From Ignavibacteria bacterium UBA2360 (GTDB lineage Bacteria; Bacteroidota; Ignavibacteria; Tepidaquicellales; OLB5): a stretch of 64,000 nucleotides of DNA. Numbering within the stretch: position 1 is the first letter of the stretch; every line of letters begins with the position of its first letter. A program made the position numbers and the translations under genes. Below are positions 46,800-53,945 of this stretch, piece after piece. The DNA lies in the NCBI GenBank assembly GCA_002344125.1, contig DDTQ01000012.1, positions 209,358 to 273,357 of the forward strand. Reading direction: 5' to 3'. The notes beneath the pieces were generated by a model. That model searched no databases and was not told the origin of the DNA. It saw only the letters and a list, made by a program, of their open reading frames with translations.

Positions 46800-46844
46800 G
46801 AAACATGAAAAAAACTTTATTGAACAAGAAAAATCAAAACTATT

Positions 46845-46965
46845 TGCCGCCCGTGGGCGAAGCGTGCTGAGGGCTTTAGCCCGAAGTCCTGCTTCAGCAG
46901 GATTAACCAATTATTGAATCCCGATTTATCGGGATGAAAACCGTCTCTGACGGTCACCAACTCGC
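46845..46965 (-). repeat. Further tRNA-Glu-like remnant interrupted by hairpins
   Basis: Shares GGCGA-GCGTGC and AGGATTAACCAATTA with the tandem units. It carries hairpins GGGC-TTTA-GCCC and TCCTGC-TTCA-GCAGGA at the places where the units have other stems. The D-arm remnant ATTAACCAATTA is separated from CACCAACTCGC (tRNA: CACCAACGCGC) by an inserted two-hairpin element at 46914-46954. The stretch 46966-47039 holds nothing recognisable. Confidence 0.6.
46914..46954. repeat. Two-hairpin element, copy I
   Basis: Pattern TTGA, stem ATCCCGA-TTTA-TCGGGAT, linker GAAA, stem ACCGTC-TCT-GACGGT. Linker and TCT loop are conserved with copies II and III, while stem sequences differ but remain paired. 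Confidence 0.75.
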
Positions 46966-47039
46966 TTTCAATTTCAACAAATATAAAAAATAAGATATTA
47001 AACAGATAGGAATAAACTTCTGCGAAATCTTTATGAAAA

Positions 47040-49142
47040 CTATACCCTTATTCTTGCATCAAGGATAAAACAATCTTCTTTGTCAGCAAAAAATACAAAT
47101 GGATTCAGATCAATTTCTTCAAATTCCGGAAAGTCATTGCTCAATTGAGATAGTCTTTGCAGGCACTCTGAAATATAGGCAATATCAACAGCCTTTTTGC
47201 CGCGAACACCGCTAAGCATTTCAAAACTTTTGATTGAACTTACCATTGTTGAGGCTTCAATATCTGTAACCGGAATAAGTTTGAAATTGACATCTTTGAA
47301 TACTTCCACAAAAATTCCGCCCAAGCCGAACATTATCATACTTCCTGCCTTTTCATCTTTTGTAATACCTAGAATTGTTTCTACTCCGCCTGAAATATAA
47401 GGCTGGATCATGAATTTTTCAAGAAGCCCTGCCGCATTATGATTCTTGAGGTTTTCAATTATCCTGTCTGCTGATCTCAATAGTTCATCGGGGTTATGTA
47501 TATCTACTTCAACTCCGCCCATATCGGATTTATGAACAAGTTTTTTTCCAACTGCTTTTAGCACAACCGGATATTTTATCTTATCTGAGATCTGAATAAG
47601 CTCAAAAGTATTTTTGGCAAAAACCGATCTGATAATGGGCAATCCGTATGCATTTAATACAACTGAGACATCTTCACTGTTTAGGTAAACATTCTTTTTG
47701 CCTTTATAACGGTTCAGAATTTTCCTGACAGTTCTTTTATCGGCGTCAAACTCACGGTACAAACCCTCAGGCCGTTCTTTCCATTTCTTATAGCTGTACA
47801 TTCTTGAGATCGCCCGTGCTGCATATTCAGGGAAGCGGTAAACAGGAGGATGTACGGGGATCATTTCTTTCAGATGGGGAATAATATCGTCCTGTGACAT
47901 CATTACAAGCATAACAGTCTTATCTGTATTGCTTAGAGAATTACAAATTGCTTTGGCAATTTCAAGTGTATCCAGCATAAGCGGTGGACCCACTATGACG
48001 ATCAATGAATCAATATTTTCATCATCCAGAATGATCTTAGCGGCAGCAGAATATACTTCTGAATTTGCAGGCGGCAATACATCAACCGGGTTATGGAGAG
48101 CACCTTCCGGAGGGATCAATTTTTTCAGTTTTGTCTTTGTTTTGGAACTAAGTTCCGGCACAGTAAGTCCCCAGTTAGCGCATTCATCAACAGCGAGAAT
48201 TGCAGGCCCGCCAGCATTAGTCAATATACCTACTCTGTTCCCCTTAGGAAGTTTAGCCATATCAAATGCTTTAGCTATATCAAACATCTCGTCTGTAGTG
48301 TTAACACGAATAACTCCGCTCTGCTCAATAAATGCATCAACAACAGCATCAGTAGATGCAAGCGCTCCTGTATGCGATGAAGCTGCTTTCATACCGGCTT
48401 TTGTTCTGGCGGATTTAATTGCAATGATGGGTTTCTCCCGGGTGATTTCCCTGGTTAACCCCATAAAAGCGCGGGGATTGCCAAATGATTCAAGGTAAAG
48501 AGTAATTACTTTGATATCATCATTATGCCACCAGTAGTTAAGTATTGTATTCCCTGAAATATCCGCTTTATTTCCAATACTGATAAATTGCGCCAGCCCG
48601 ATATCGTTTTGCTGAACAGTACGCAGCACAGCTGCTCCCAAAGCTCCGCTTTGGGAGATGAATCCAATTCCACCGCCCAATGGAGTACCCTGAACAAATG
48701 TGCAATTCATTTTCACATTTGGATGAGTATTTATGATTCCCATACAATTAGGACCGATCAATCTCATCTTGTATTTATGGATCTTCTTTAAAAGGGCTGC
48801 TTCGCGTTCACCGCCTACTTTGCCGGTCTCTTTAAAACCTGCGGTTATGACAAGTACAGACTGAATTTTTTTCTTATAACAGTCATCAATGGCCTCAAGC
48901 ACCATTTCCTTCGGTACCATTAAAACTGCCAGATCGATATTGCCTGGTATTGATGTAATAGCGGGATATGCCGGTATGCTGTAAACAGATGCAGCTTTTG
49001 GATTAACAGGGTAAATACTGCCTTTATATCCAAAACTTACCAGGTTATGAATCAGCTGATAACTTAGGCTTCCGGGTTTAGATGAGGCACCGATAACAGC
49101 AATTGAGCCGGGATAGAAGGCCTTTTCAAGAGGGGATTGCAT
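47040..49142 (-). CDS. Acetate--CoA ligase (ADP-forming), fused alpha-beta form
   Basis: The 700-residue protein joins the two subunits of the NDP-forming acyl-CoA synthetase family. It has a CoA-binding Rossmann domain (AVIGASSKPGS, residues 15-25) and a ligase CoA domain with the catalytic His in ASSHTGALAS (His257). A C-terminal ATP-grasp domain (about 480-700) includes VVLKAVGKKLVHKSDMGGVEV and EIDLNPF. It converts acyl-CoA, ADP and phosphate to acid, CoA and ATP. The reaction pairs with the 2-oxoacid oxidoreductase encoded nearby. It lies 25 nt after the HMA gene. Confidence 0.92.
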   Translation of the reverse strand: MQSPLEKAFYPGSIAVIGASSKPGSLSYQLIHNLVSFGYKGSIYPVNPKAASVYSIPAYPAITSIPGNIDLAVLMVPKEMVLEAIDDCYKKKIQSVLVITAGFKETGKVGGEREAALLKKIHKYKMRLIGPNCMGIINTHPNVKMNCTFVQGTPLGGGIGFISQSGALGAAVLRTVQQNDIGLAQFISIGNKADISGNTILNYWWHNDDIKVITLYLESFGNPRAFMGLTREITREKPIIAIKSARTKAGMKAASSHTGALASTDAVVDAFIEQSGVIRVNTTDEMFDIAKAFDMAKLPKGNRVGILTNAGGPAILAVDECANWGLTVPELSSKTKTKLKKLIPPEGALHNPVDVLPPANSEVYSAAAKIILDDENIDSLIVIVGPPLMLDTLEIAKAICNSLSNTDKTVMLVMMSQDDIIPHLKEMIPVHPPVYRFPEYAARAISRMYSYKKWKERPEGLYREFDADKRTVRKILNRYKGKKNVYLNSEDVSVVLNAYGLPIIRSVFAKNTFELIQISDKIKYPVVLKAVGKKLVHKSDMGGVEVDIHNPDELLRSADRIIENLKNHNAAGLLEKFMIQPYISGGVETILGITKDEKAGSMIMFGLGGIFVEVFKDVNFKLIPVTDIEASTMVSSIKSFEMLSGVRGKKAVDIAYISECLQRLSQLSNDFPEFEEIDLNPFVFFADKEDCFILDARIRV

Positions 49143-49167
49143 AAAATTTCCTTTGGAGTATTTTTAA

Positions 49168-49410
49168 CTAGTTTATAATTTCTGCTTCATAGCCTGCACC
49201 AACAACAGCATTTAGGACTGATTGTTCATCAGTCATGGTGTCATCTATTATTGCGGTAATTATTTTAGTTTCCAGATCTATATCAAGAGATTTGATGCCC
49301 CGAAGCTGGTTTATTGATTTTGTAATGCTTCTTTTGCACGCATCACAGCTCATTTCTGTGCATTTGATCTTAACGATCTTCCGGTTTACAGCGATTTCTG
49401 TCAGTGTCAT
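49168..49410 (-). CDS. Small heavy-metal-associated (HMA) domain protein
   Basis: The 80-residue single HMA domain has the metal-binding CxxC in EMSCDACKRSI (Cys22, Cys25) and the beta-alpha-beta-beta-alpha-beta pattern (KSLDIDLETKIITAIIDD, EQSVLNAVVGAGYEAEI). Such proteins are copper or other soft-metal chaperones. No metal-transport ATPase is nearby. Instead it is the first gene of the operon with the ADP-forming ligase. An operator-like palindrome lies about 120 nt upstream. Confidence 0.85.
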   Translation of the reverse strand: MTLTEIAVNRKIVKIKCTEMSCDACKRSITKSINQLRGIKSLDIDLETKIITAIIDDTMTDEQSVLNAVVGAGYEAEIIN

Positions 49411-49527
49411 TTTTTTTTGGTGTGTTTAATTTAAAGTAATACATACAGTATTTCAAACTTCAAAAACATTATTTTCTGTTACAATAATGATGATTTTTTT
49501 GCTTCTCTCATATGATATAAGTCAACT

Positions 49528-49549
49528 AAATCATATAATTTTATGATTT
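49528..49549. promoter_or_regulatory. Operator-like palindrome site C
   Basis: AAATCATA-N6-TATGATTT, a perfect 8-bp inverted repeat with spacer TAATTT. It is located 118 nt upstream of the HMA/acyl-CoA ligase operon on the minus strand. It has the same half-sites and spacing as sites A and B. Confidence 0.55.
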
Positions 49550-49576
49550 CTAACATTGTGAAATTGCAGCATTTAA

Positions 49577-49604
49577 AAAAAACCCGCATATGTGCGGGTT
49601 TTTT
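49577..49604 (-). terminator. Terminator of the 2-oxoacid oxidoreductase operon
   Basis: The stem AAAAAACCCGCA/TGCGGGTTTTTT with loop TATG has eight T on the minus strand. It lies 25 nt after the gamma-subunit stop. Confidence 0.9.
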
Positions 49605-49628
49605 GAACTGCAAATTCAGAAAGAAATT

Positions 49629-50195
49629 CTAAAATGCTTCGCCAAGATCTATCATTTCTTTTTCCACAAGTTCTGCGCCTCTTTCCAGAGCTGCTTTGTT
49701 AACAGGCAGCAAATTGTGATATCTTTCAGGAAGTACCTGTTCCAAAGCTTTGATAACAGAACTGCTTTTAATAACAGGTTTTCTTTCAAGATACGCACCC
49801 AGCATAATCATATTCAATATTTTATTGTTTTTCATCTTCACAGCTTCTGTAGCAGCAGGAATGCCTATCACTTCAATATCAGTTCTTTTGCTGGGTTTAA
49901 AGATATTGGTTGATTCATAAAGCAGAAATCCGCCCGGCTTAACTTTTGATTCGAACTTATCCATAGACGGCTGGTTAAGTATTATAGCTGAATCAAATGT
50001 TGAAACAATGGGTGAACTTATTTTATTATCAGAAAGTATTGCAATACAGTTGGCTGTTCCTCCGCGCATTTCCGGTCCGTAAGAAGGCATCCATGTTATT
50101 TCTTTTTCTTCGAGCATCCCTCCGTAAGCCAGAGTCATACCCATAGAAAGGACTCCCTGTCCTCCAAAACCTGCAATGATAAGTTCTTCTATCAT
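49629..50195 (-). CDS. 2-oxoacid:ferredoxin oxidoreductase, gamma subunit
   Basis: I start at the ATG at 50195 (188 residues) because a strong GGAGGAGG lies 11 nt upstream; the longer frame would overlap the beta gene by ~90 nt. The N-terminus MIEELIIAGFGGQGVLSMG is the family signature, followed by SYGPEMRGGTANC. With alpha, beta and the ferredoxin subunit it forms the four-subunit enzyme that oxidatively decarboxylates 2-oxoacids to acyl-CoA while reducing ferredoxin. Confidence 0.93.
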   Translation of the reverse strand: MIEELIIAGFGGQGVLSMGMTLAYGGMLEEKEITWMPSYGPEMRGGTANCIAILSDNKISSPIVSTFDSAIILNQPSMDKFESKVKPGGFLLYESTNIFKPSKRTDIEVIGIPAATEAVKMKNNKILNMIMLGAYLERKPVIKSSSVIKALEQVLPERYHNLLPVNKAALERGAELVEKEMIDLGEAF

Positions 50196-50196
50196 T

Positions 50197-51120
50197 TTAT
50201 TTAACCTCCTCCAGTAATTTAAGATCTTCACCTTTTGGCAGTTTAATATCTCCAAGCGGGAAAGCCTTAACCATTTCATCATCAATGTATTTACTTGCTT
50301 CCAGCGGCGTCATCTTCCAGTTTGAAGGGCAGTTGCCGATAACTTCAACGAAACATGTGCCTTTGTTAAGCTTCTGATACCTGAAAGCGTTCATAATTGC
50401 CTTTTTGGCTTTTCTTACAGCAGTAGCAGAATTAACAGCCTGTCTTGTTACATAAAAAGAACCCGGTAAATGGCTGATAAGCTCTGAAACTTTGATCGGC
50501 TCGCCGTATTCATGAACATCTCTGCCATAGGGACTGGTTGTGGTCTTCATACCAAGAAGGCTGGTTGGAGCCATTTGGCCGCTTGTCATTCCGTACACAG
50601 CATTATTCATAAAGAATATGGCAATGTTTTCACCGCGGTTGATAGCATGTATTGTTTCCGCGATACCTATTGCAGCAAGATCACCATCACCCTGATAGGT
50701 AAAAACATAACTATCGGGCAGCAATCTTTTTATCCCTGTAGCAGTAGCGCAAGCCCTTCCATGGGCTGCTTCAGACATATCAATGTTCATGTAATCATAC
50801 GCAAAAACTGCGCATCCAACAGGAGCAACACCGACAGTTTTTTCCTGTATTCCAAGCTCATCAACCGCTTCCATAATTAATTTATGAAGGAGGCTGTGAG
50901 CGCAGCCGGGGCAATAATGCATTGAAACGTCCAGTAATGTATCAGGTTTATGATAAACCACTTCATATTCTTCATTTATGCATTTTGGTTTTTCTTCAAA
51001 AACATGCTCTTCGGCAGTTTTAGAACCCGGCTCATTTTTAGCATCTGCTTTTCCGTCTGCAGGCTCATCTTTTTTGGTGATGATCTCTACTTCTACTAAT
51101 GAATGTTCTTCAGAGCGCAT
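50197..51120 (-). CDS. 2-oxoacid:ferredoxin oxidoreductase, beta (TPP-binding) subunit
   Basis: The 307-residue protein carries MHYCPGCAHSLLHKL (Cys ligand region), the TPP motif GDGDLAAIGIAETIHAINR ending FFMNNAVYGMT, and CFVEVIGNCPSNWKM. It has an unusual charged N-terminal extension of about 65 residues rich in Glu/Lys (SLVEVEIITKKDEPADGKAD). The start overlaps the alpha gene by 11 nt. The family covers 2-oxoglutarate and branched-chain 2-oxoacid enzymes; the sequence alone does not settle the substrate. Confidence 0.92.
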   Translation of the reverse strand: MRSEEHSLVEVEIITKKDEPADGKADAKNEPGSKTAEEHVFEEKPKCINEEYEVVYHKPDTLLDVSMHYCPGCAHSLLHKLIMEAVDELGIQEKTVGVAPVGCAVFAYDYMNIDMSEAAHGRACATATGIKRLLPDSYVFTYQGDGDLAAIGIAETIHAINRGENIAIFFMNNAVYGMTSGQMAPTSLLGMKTTTSPYGRDVHEYGEPIKVSELISHLPGSFYVTRQAVNSATAVRKAKKAIMNAFRYQKLNKGTCFVEVIGNCPSNWKMTPLEASKYIDDEMVKAFPLGDIKLPKGEDLKLLEEVK

Positions 51121-52177
51121 GATTTTTATTAATTAAATTTTCAAATTTGTTTACTATTTCTTCGGGATCAGGGATCATACCTCCAAATCTTCCGAAGAAA
51201 TGAACCGGAACTTTACCATTCACCGAGAGCCTGACATCTTCAACCATTTGTCCTGTATTCATTTCTACTGTAAGAACTAACTTCATCTTTTCAGCCAGCT
51301 GATTTATTTTTTCTTCAGGGAACGGGTATAAAGTGATCGGTCTTAACAAACCGGCTTTAATACCTTTCTCCCGCAATATGTTTACAGATTTGTGGGAAAT
51401 TCTTGCGCTTAATCCATAAGCAACAATCAGGTATTCAGCATCTTCGGTCATTATTTCTTCAAAACGCACTTCGTTCTTTTTGATCTCGTCATATTTCCGG
51501 TAAATATGTTCAACATGTCTTTCCATATCTTCGGATTTTATGTGAAGTGAAGTAATGTAATTTCTTTCCCTGGAAGCAGGTTTGCCAACAGTTGCCCAGG
51601 GCTTATCGATCTTTAACGGCTTGAATTTTCCGAATGTGACTTTTTCCATCATCTGGCCGATCGCGCCATCGCTTAATATCATTACAGGGTTCCTGTATTT
51701 ATCTGCAAGATCGAATCCCAGAAATACAAAGTCAGCCATTTCCTGAACTGAAGAGGGTGCGAGCACTATGAGCCTGTAGTCTCCGTGACCTCCGCCCTTT
51801 GTTGCCTGGAAATAATCACCCTGGCCCGGCTGGATAGTACCAAGCCCCGGACCCGCGCGGTTGACATTCGCTATAAGACAGGGAAGTTCAGCGCCTGCGA
51901 TATACGATATACCTTCCTGCATCAAACTTATTCCGGGTGAAGATGAACTTGTCATAGTCCTGAAACCTGCTCCTGCGGCACCGTAGATCATATTTATAGA
52001 TGCTACTTCAGACTCAGCCTGTAATACAACCCTTCCGTGTTTGGGCATTTCCTTTGCCAGGTATTCAAGGACTTCTGATTGTGGTGTTATCGGGTAGCCA
52101 AAGTATGCATCACAGCCGGCCTGTATGGCGGCCTCTGCCATTGCTTCGTTTCCCTTCATTAATTTAGTCTGCATCAT
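51110..52177 (-). CDS. 2-oxoacid:ferredoxin oxidoreductase, alpha subunit (VorB/KorA-like)
   Basis: The 355-residue protein begins with LMKGNEAMAEAAIQAGCDAYFGYPITPQ, the typical alpha-subunit N-terminus. TSSSSPGISLMQEGISYIAGAELP, PGLGTIQPGQGDYFQATKGGGHGDYR and a C-terminal transketolase-like domain (GLLRPITLYPFP) follow. The pattern is closest to what is usually annotated as VorB (2-oxoisovalerate type). It follows the ferredoxin subunit gene by 30 nt. Confidence 0.92.
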   Translation of the reverse strand: MMQTKLMKGNEAMAEAAIQAGCDAYFGYPITPQSEVLEYLAKEMPKHGRVVLQAESEVASINMIYGAAGAGFRTMTSSSSPGISLMQEGISYIAGAELPCLIANVNRAGPGLGTIQPGQGDYFQATKGGGHGDYRLIVLAPSSVQEMADFVFLGFDLADKYRNPVMILSDGAIGQMMEKVTFGKFKPLKIDKPWATVGKPASRERNYITSLHIKSEDMERHVEHIYRKYDEIKKNEVRFEEIMTEDAEYLIVAYGLSARISHKSVNILREKGIKAGLLRPITLYPFPEEKINQLAEKMKLVLTVEMNTGQMVEDVRLSVNGKVPVHFFGRFGGMIPDPEEIVNKFENLINKNHAL

Positions 52178-52207
52178 AAAAATTTTTAATTTTATATACT
52201 TAGTGAA

Positions 52208-52576
52208 TTATATATAATCCATATTGCTTAAGTCATTGTAAACAGGCGAAGTGATAATAGCTTTTATTTCTTCTTTGATGTTTTTCGGTGTTATATCTTC
52301 GCGTTTCGCATTTTTTTTCGGGTTCGTTCTGTAAACTGTAATGATCGCATCGGGGCAAACAAGAGCGCAATTCACACAGCCGGTACAAAGATCGTTATTG
52401 GCTATGATGTACCTGTAGCCTTTTATGTTAATTGTATCAGAAAGTGTGAGCGCATTTTCTTTGCATGCACTTCTGCAAAGTTCACATCCTTTACATTTGG
52501 AAATTTCAATTTCCACCATGCCTTTAACTTTTCTTTCCTTTGCGGGAGCAGCTTTTTCTTTGGTTTCCATATGCAT
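52208..52576 (-). CDS. 2-oxoacid:ferredoxin oxidoreductase, delta (2x4Fe-4S ferredoxin) subunit
   Basis: The 122-residue protein has two cluster motifs: CKGCELCRSACKENAL and CTGCVNCALVCPDAI, each CxxCxxCxxxC(P-type). A Lys/Glu-rich N-terminus and a C-terminal extension flank them. It accepts electrons from the TPP subunit. It is the first gene of the operon; site A lies 65 nt upstream. An alternative start 6 nt in (52570) is equally possible. Confidence 0.92.
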   Translation of the reverse strand: MHMETKEKAAPAKERKVKGMVEIEISKCKGCELCRSACKENALTLSDTINIKGYRYIIANNDLCTGCVNCALVCPDAIITVYRTNPKKNAKREDITPKNIKEEIKAIITSPVYNDLSNMDYI

Positions 52577-52640
52577 ATGTGTTAAATGGTTCAGAAATTA
52601 TACAAAAATGTCACAGAATTGAACTAAATCCTATTACCTG

Positions 52641-52660
52641 TATCATATCAAAGTATGATA
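52641..52660. promoter_or_regulatory. Operator-like palindrome site A
   Basis: TATCATA-N6-TATGATA, a perfect 7-bp inverted repeat with spacer TCAAAG, 65 nt upstream of the delta-subunit gene. The flanks CTG and TTTATC are shared with site B. Confidence 0.6.
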
Positions 52661-52735
52661 TTTATCACAATAAAACTGCTGAAATTATGAAAAAAAGAGA
52701 GTTTAATGATCTTAGAAGGGGTAAGTATGAAAAAG

Positions 52736-52763
52736 TAATGGGACCCGGATATGAGTCCCATTA
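52736..52763 (-). terminator. Hairpin after the 63-codon frame
   Basis: A perfect 9-bp stem TAATGGGAC/GTCCCATTA with a 10-nt loop, followed on the minus strand by ACTTTTT. It would end a minus-strand transcript coming from site B. A 25-residue plus-strand frame (52687-52764) overlaps it and is probably not a gene. Confidence 0.5.
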
Positions 52764-52809
52764 ATTGAAAGGTTAAATCATTAGATGATAAAGACCGGTT
52801 TTCTGTACA

Positions 52810-53001
52810 TTAGATCAGTTCAAATTTGAACCAGGCTTTTTCAGGAAAAGTCATCTCAACCCATGGAATGACTTTGTAGATTTTCTTAGAGTTATTTAAT
52901 TTATTAAATATACCCGGAAGCCGTTTTCGCTCGTTTAAGAGAGCATTTCTTTCAGAATAACCTGATCGTTTATGCGTTACAAAAATGATAAATTTTTCCG
53001 G
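52810..53001 (-). pseudogene. 63-codon protein-like frame without a standard start codon
   Basis: On the minus strand 63 sense codons run from just after a TAG (53002-53004) to a TAA at 52810-52812. The composition looks like a real protein: basic KRSGYSERNALLNERKRLPG, then YKVIPWVEMTFPEKAWFKFE. There is no ATG, GTG or TTG at the beginning; ATC or ATT codons are the only candidates. It is either a truncated relic or a gene with a rare start. It sits between site B (promoter side) and the 52736-52763 hairpin. No family recognised. Confidence 0.35.
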
Positions 53002-53017
53002 CTAAAAAAATAATCTG

Positions 53018-53037
53018 TATCATATTGAAATATGATT
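53018..53037. promoter_or_regulatory. Operator-like palindrome site B
   Basis: TATCATA-N6-TATGATT with spacer TTGAAA, one mismatch in the outer pair relative to site A. The surrounding CTG and TTTATC match site A, so about 30 bp are conserved between the two. It lies directly upstream of the 63-codon frame on the minus strand. Confidence 0.55.
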
Positions 53038-53070
53038 TTTATCTGAAATTTATAATACTCGATAAGATAC

Positions 53071-53265
53071 TCAGCGTTTTCTTCCGCGGCCCATTCCAAG
53101 CGGCTGCTCTTCATCTTCTTTGTAATCTATCAGGAAAGAAATTATCAGCCACAGAACTCCGGCTGCCGCCAGGAATATTCCGAATTCTGCGTTTAACAGA
53201 ATTAAAATTATTCCAAGTATTATAAGGAATGAGGGCAGTAATACTGTTAAAAATAATGAGCGCAT
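53071..53265 (-). CDS. Small hypothetical membrane protein
   Basis: The ATG at 53265 (64 residues) is chosen because AGGAGG lies 5 nt upstream; the longer frame adds ten hydrophilic residues. It has two hydrophobic segments (LFLTVLLPSFLIILGIILILL and FLAAAGVLWLIISFLI) and a charged tail (YKEDEEQPLGMGRGRKR). No family is recognised. It is probably an inner-membrane protein. Confidence 0.7.
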   Translation of the reverse strand: MRSLFLTVLLPSFLIILGIILILLNAEFGIFLAAAGVLWLIISFLIDYKEDEEQPLGMGRGRKR

Positions 53266-53382
53266 AATAACCTCCTCTTTTTTGTTATTACCCATGCATT
53301 ATAAAAACAGAATATGAGGAATTAAAGTTCTTATTTAATTATCAGTTGTTTGAGATATCAGGTAATACGGTATGAACAGTAT

Positions 53383-53802
53383 TTACCAGATTGCGATAAC
53401 TCCGCCCATCAGAGTAATTGAAATAAGCTGGTATATAATGAAAAGAAAATACAGCATCTTAGGTCTGCCTTCATACATATAGCCGGGGATAACGGATGTA
53501 ACCACAAAACCAAGCCATACCCAGAAACCTATCATAACTCCATCAGTAAATGTGTGAAGCTGGCTGTACCTGATAATATGCGCCAATACATAAGCAAAAA
53601 GCAAAGAGGCGAGAGTATTTACCATATATGTCATACCCATAGCAGCCGAGGAAAATCCCTGTTTAATTTCTTCTTCGGTTTTACCCATTGAGCGCATCCA
53701 CAGCTTTCCTATAACAAGCGGTGAGTACCAGAACGCGCCGAGTACCATATTTATCACTCCTGCAATAATTACAGGTATAAGATTCAGATTGGGATCTAAC
53801 AT
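53383..53802 (-). CDS. DUF1761-family membrane protein
   Basis: The 139-residue protein has four membrane segments. The N-terminal IPVIIAGVINMVLGAFWYSP and KLWMRSMGKTEEEI match DUF1761, a widespread small membrane family of unknown function. DGVMIGFWVWLGFVV and PGYMYEGRP are further family landmarks. It is monocistronic. Confidence 0.82.
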   Translation of the reverse strand: MLDPNLNLIPVIIAGVINMVLGAFWYSPLVIGKLWMRSMGKTEEEIKQGFSSAAMGMTYMVNTLASLLFAYVLAHIIRYSQLHTFTDGVMIGFWVWLGFVVTSVIPGYMYEGRPKMLYFLFIIYQLISITLMGGVIAIW

Positions 53803-53872
53803 ATTATTATTTTTAATTTTGGAATATCCTAATTTAAGCTATAATTTCTGAAAGTGATACATAAAAATAAAA

Positions 53873-53895
53873 AGGCTGAAAAATCAGCCTCTTTT
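53873..53895 (-). terminator. Terminator after the large T9SS cluster
   Basis: The stem AGGCTGA/TCAGCCT with loop AAAA and a T-rich tail on the minus strand, about 50 nt after the stop of the 840-residue protein. Confidence 0.8.
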
Positions 53896-53945
53896 ATAGA
53901 ATGTGCCCTTTGAATTATAGTCCAGTTATTTGTAAGTAGAAAATA

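Noticed and set aside
52641..52660. Interpretation of sites A-C as FNR or CRP boxes
   Set aside because: The half-site ATCATA with 6-nt spacing does not match TTGAT-N4-ATCAA or TGTGA-N6-TCACA, so no named regulator is assigned.
52540..52764. 74-residue plus-strand frame upstream of the small membrane gene
   Set aside because: It overlaps the start of the ferredoxin-subunit gene and site A, and ends inside a hairpin. Composition is not protein-like in its first half.
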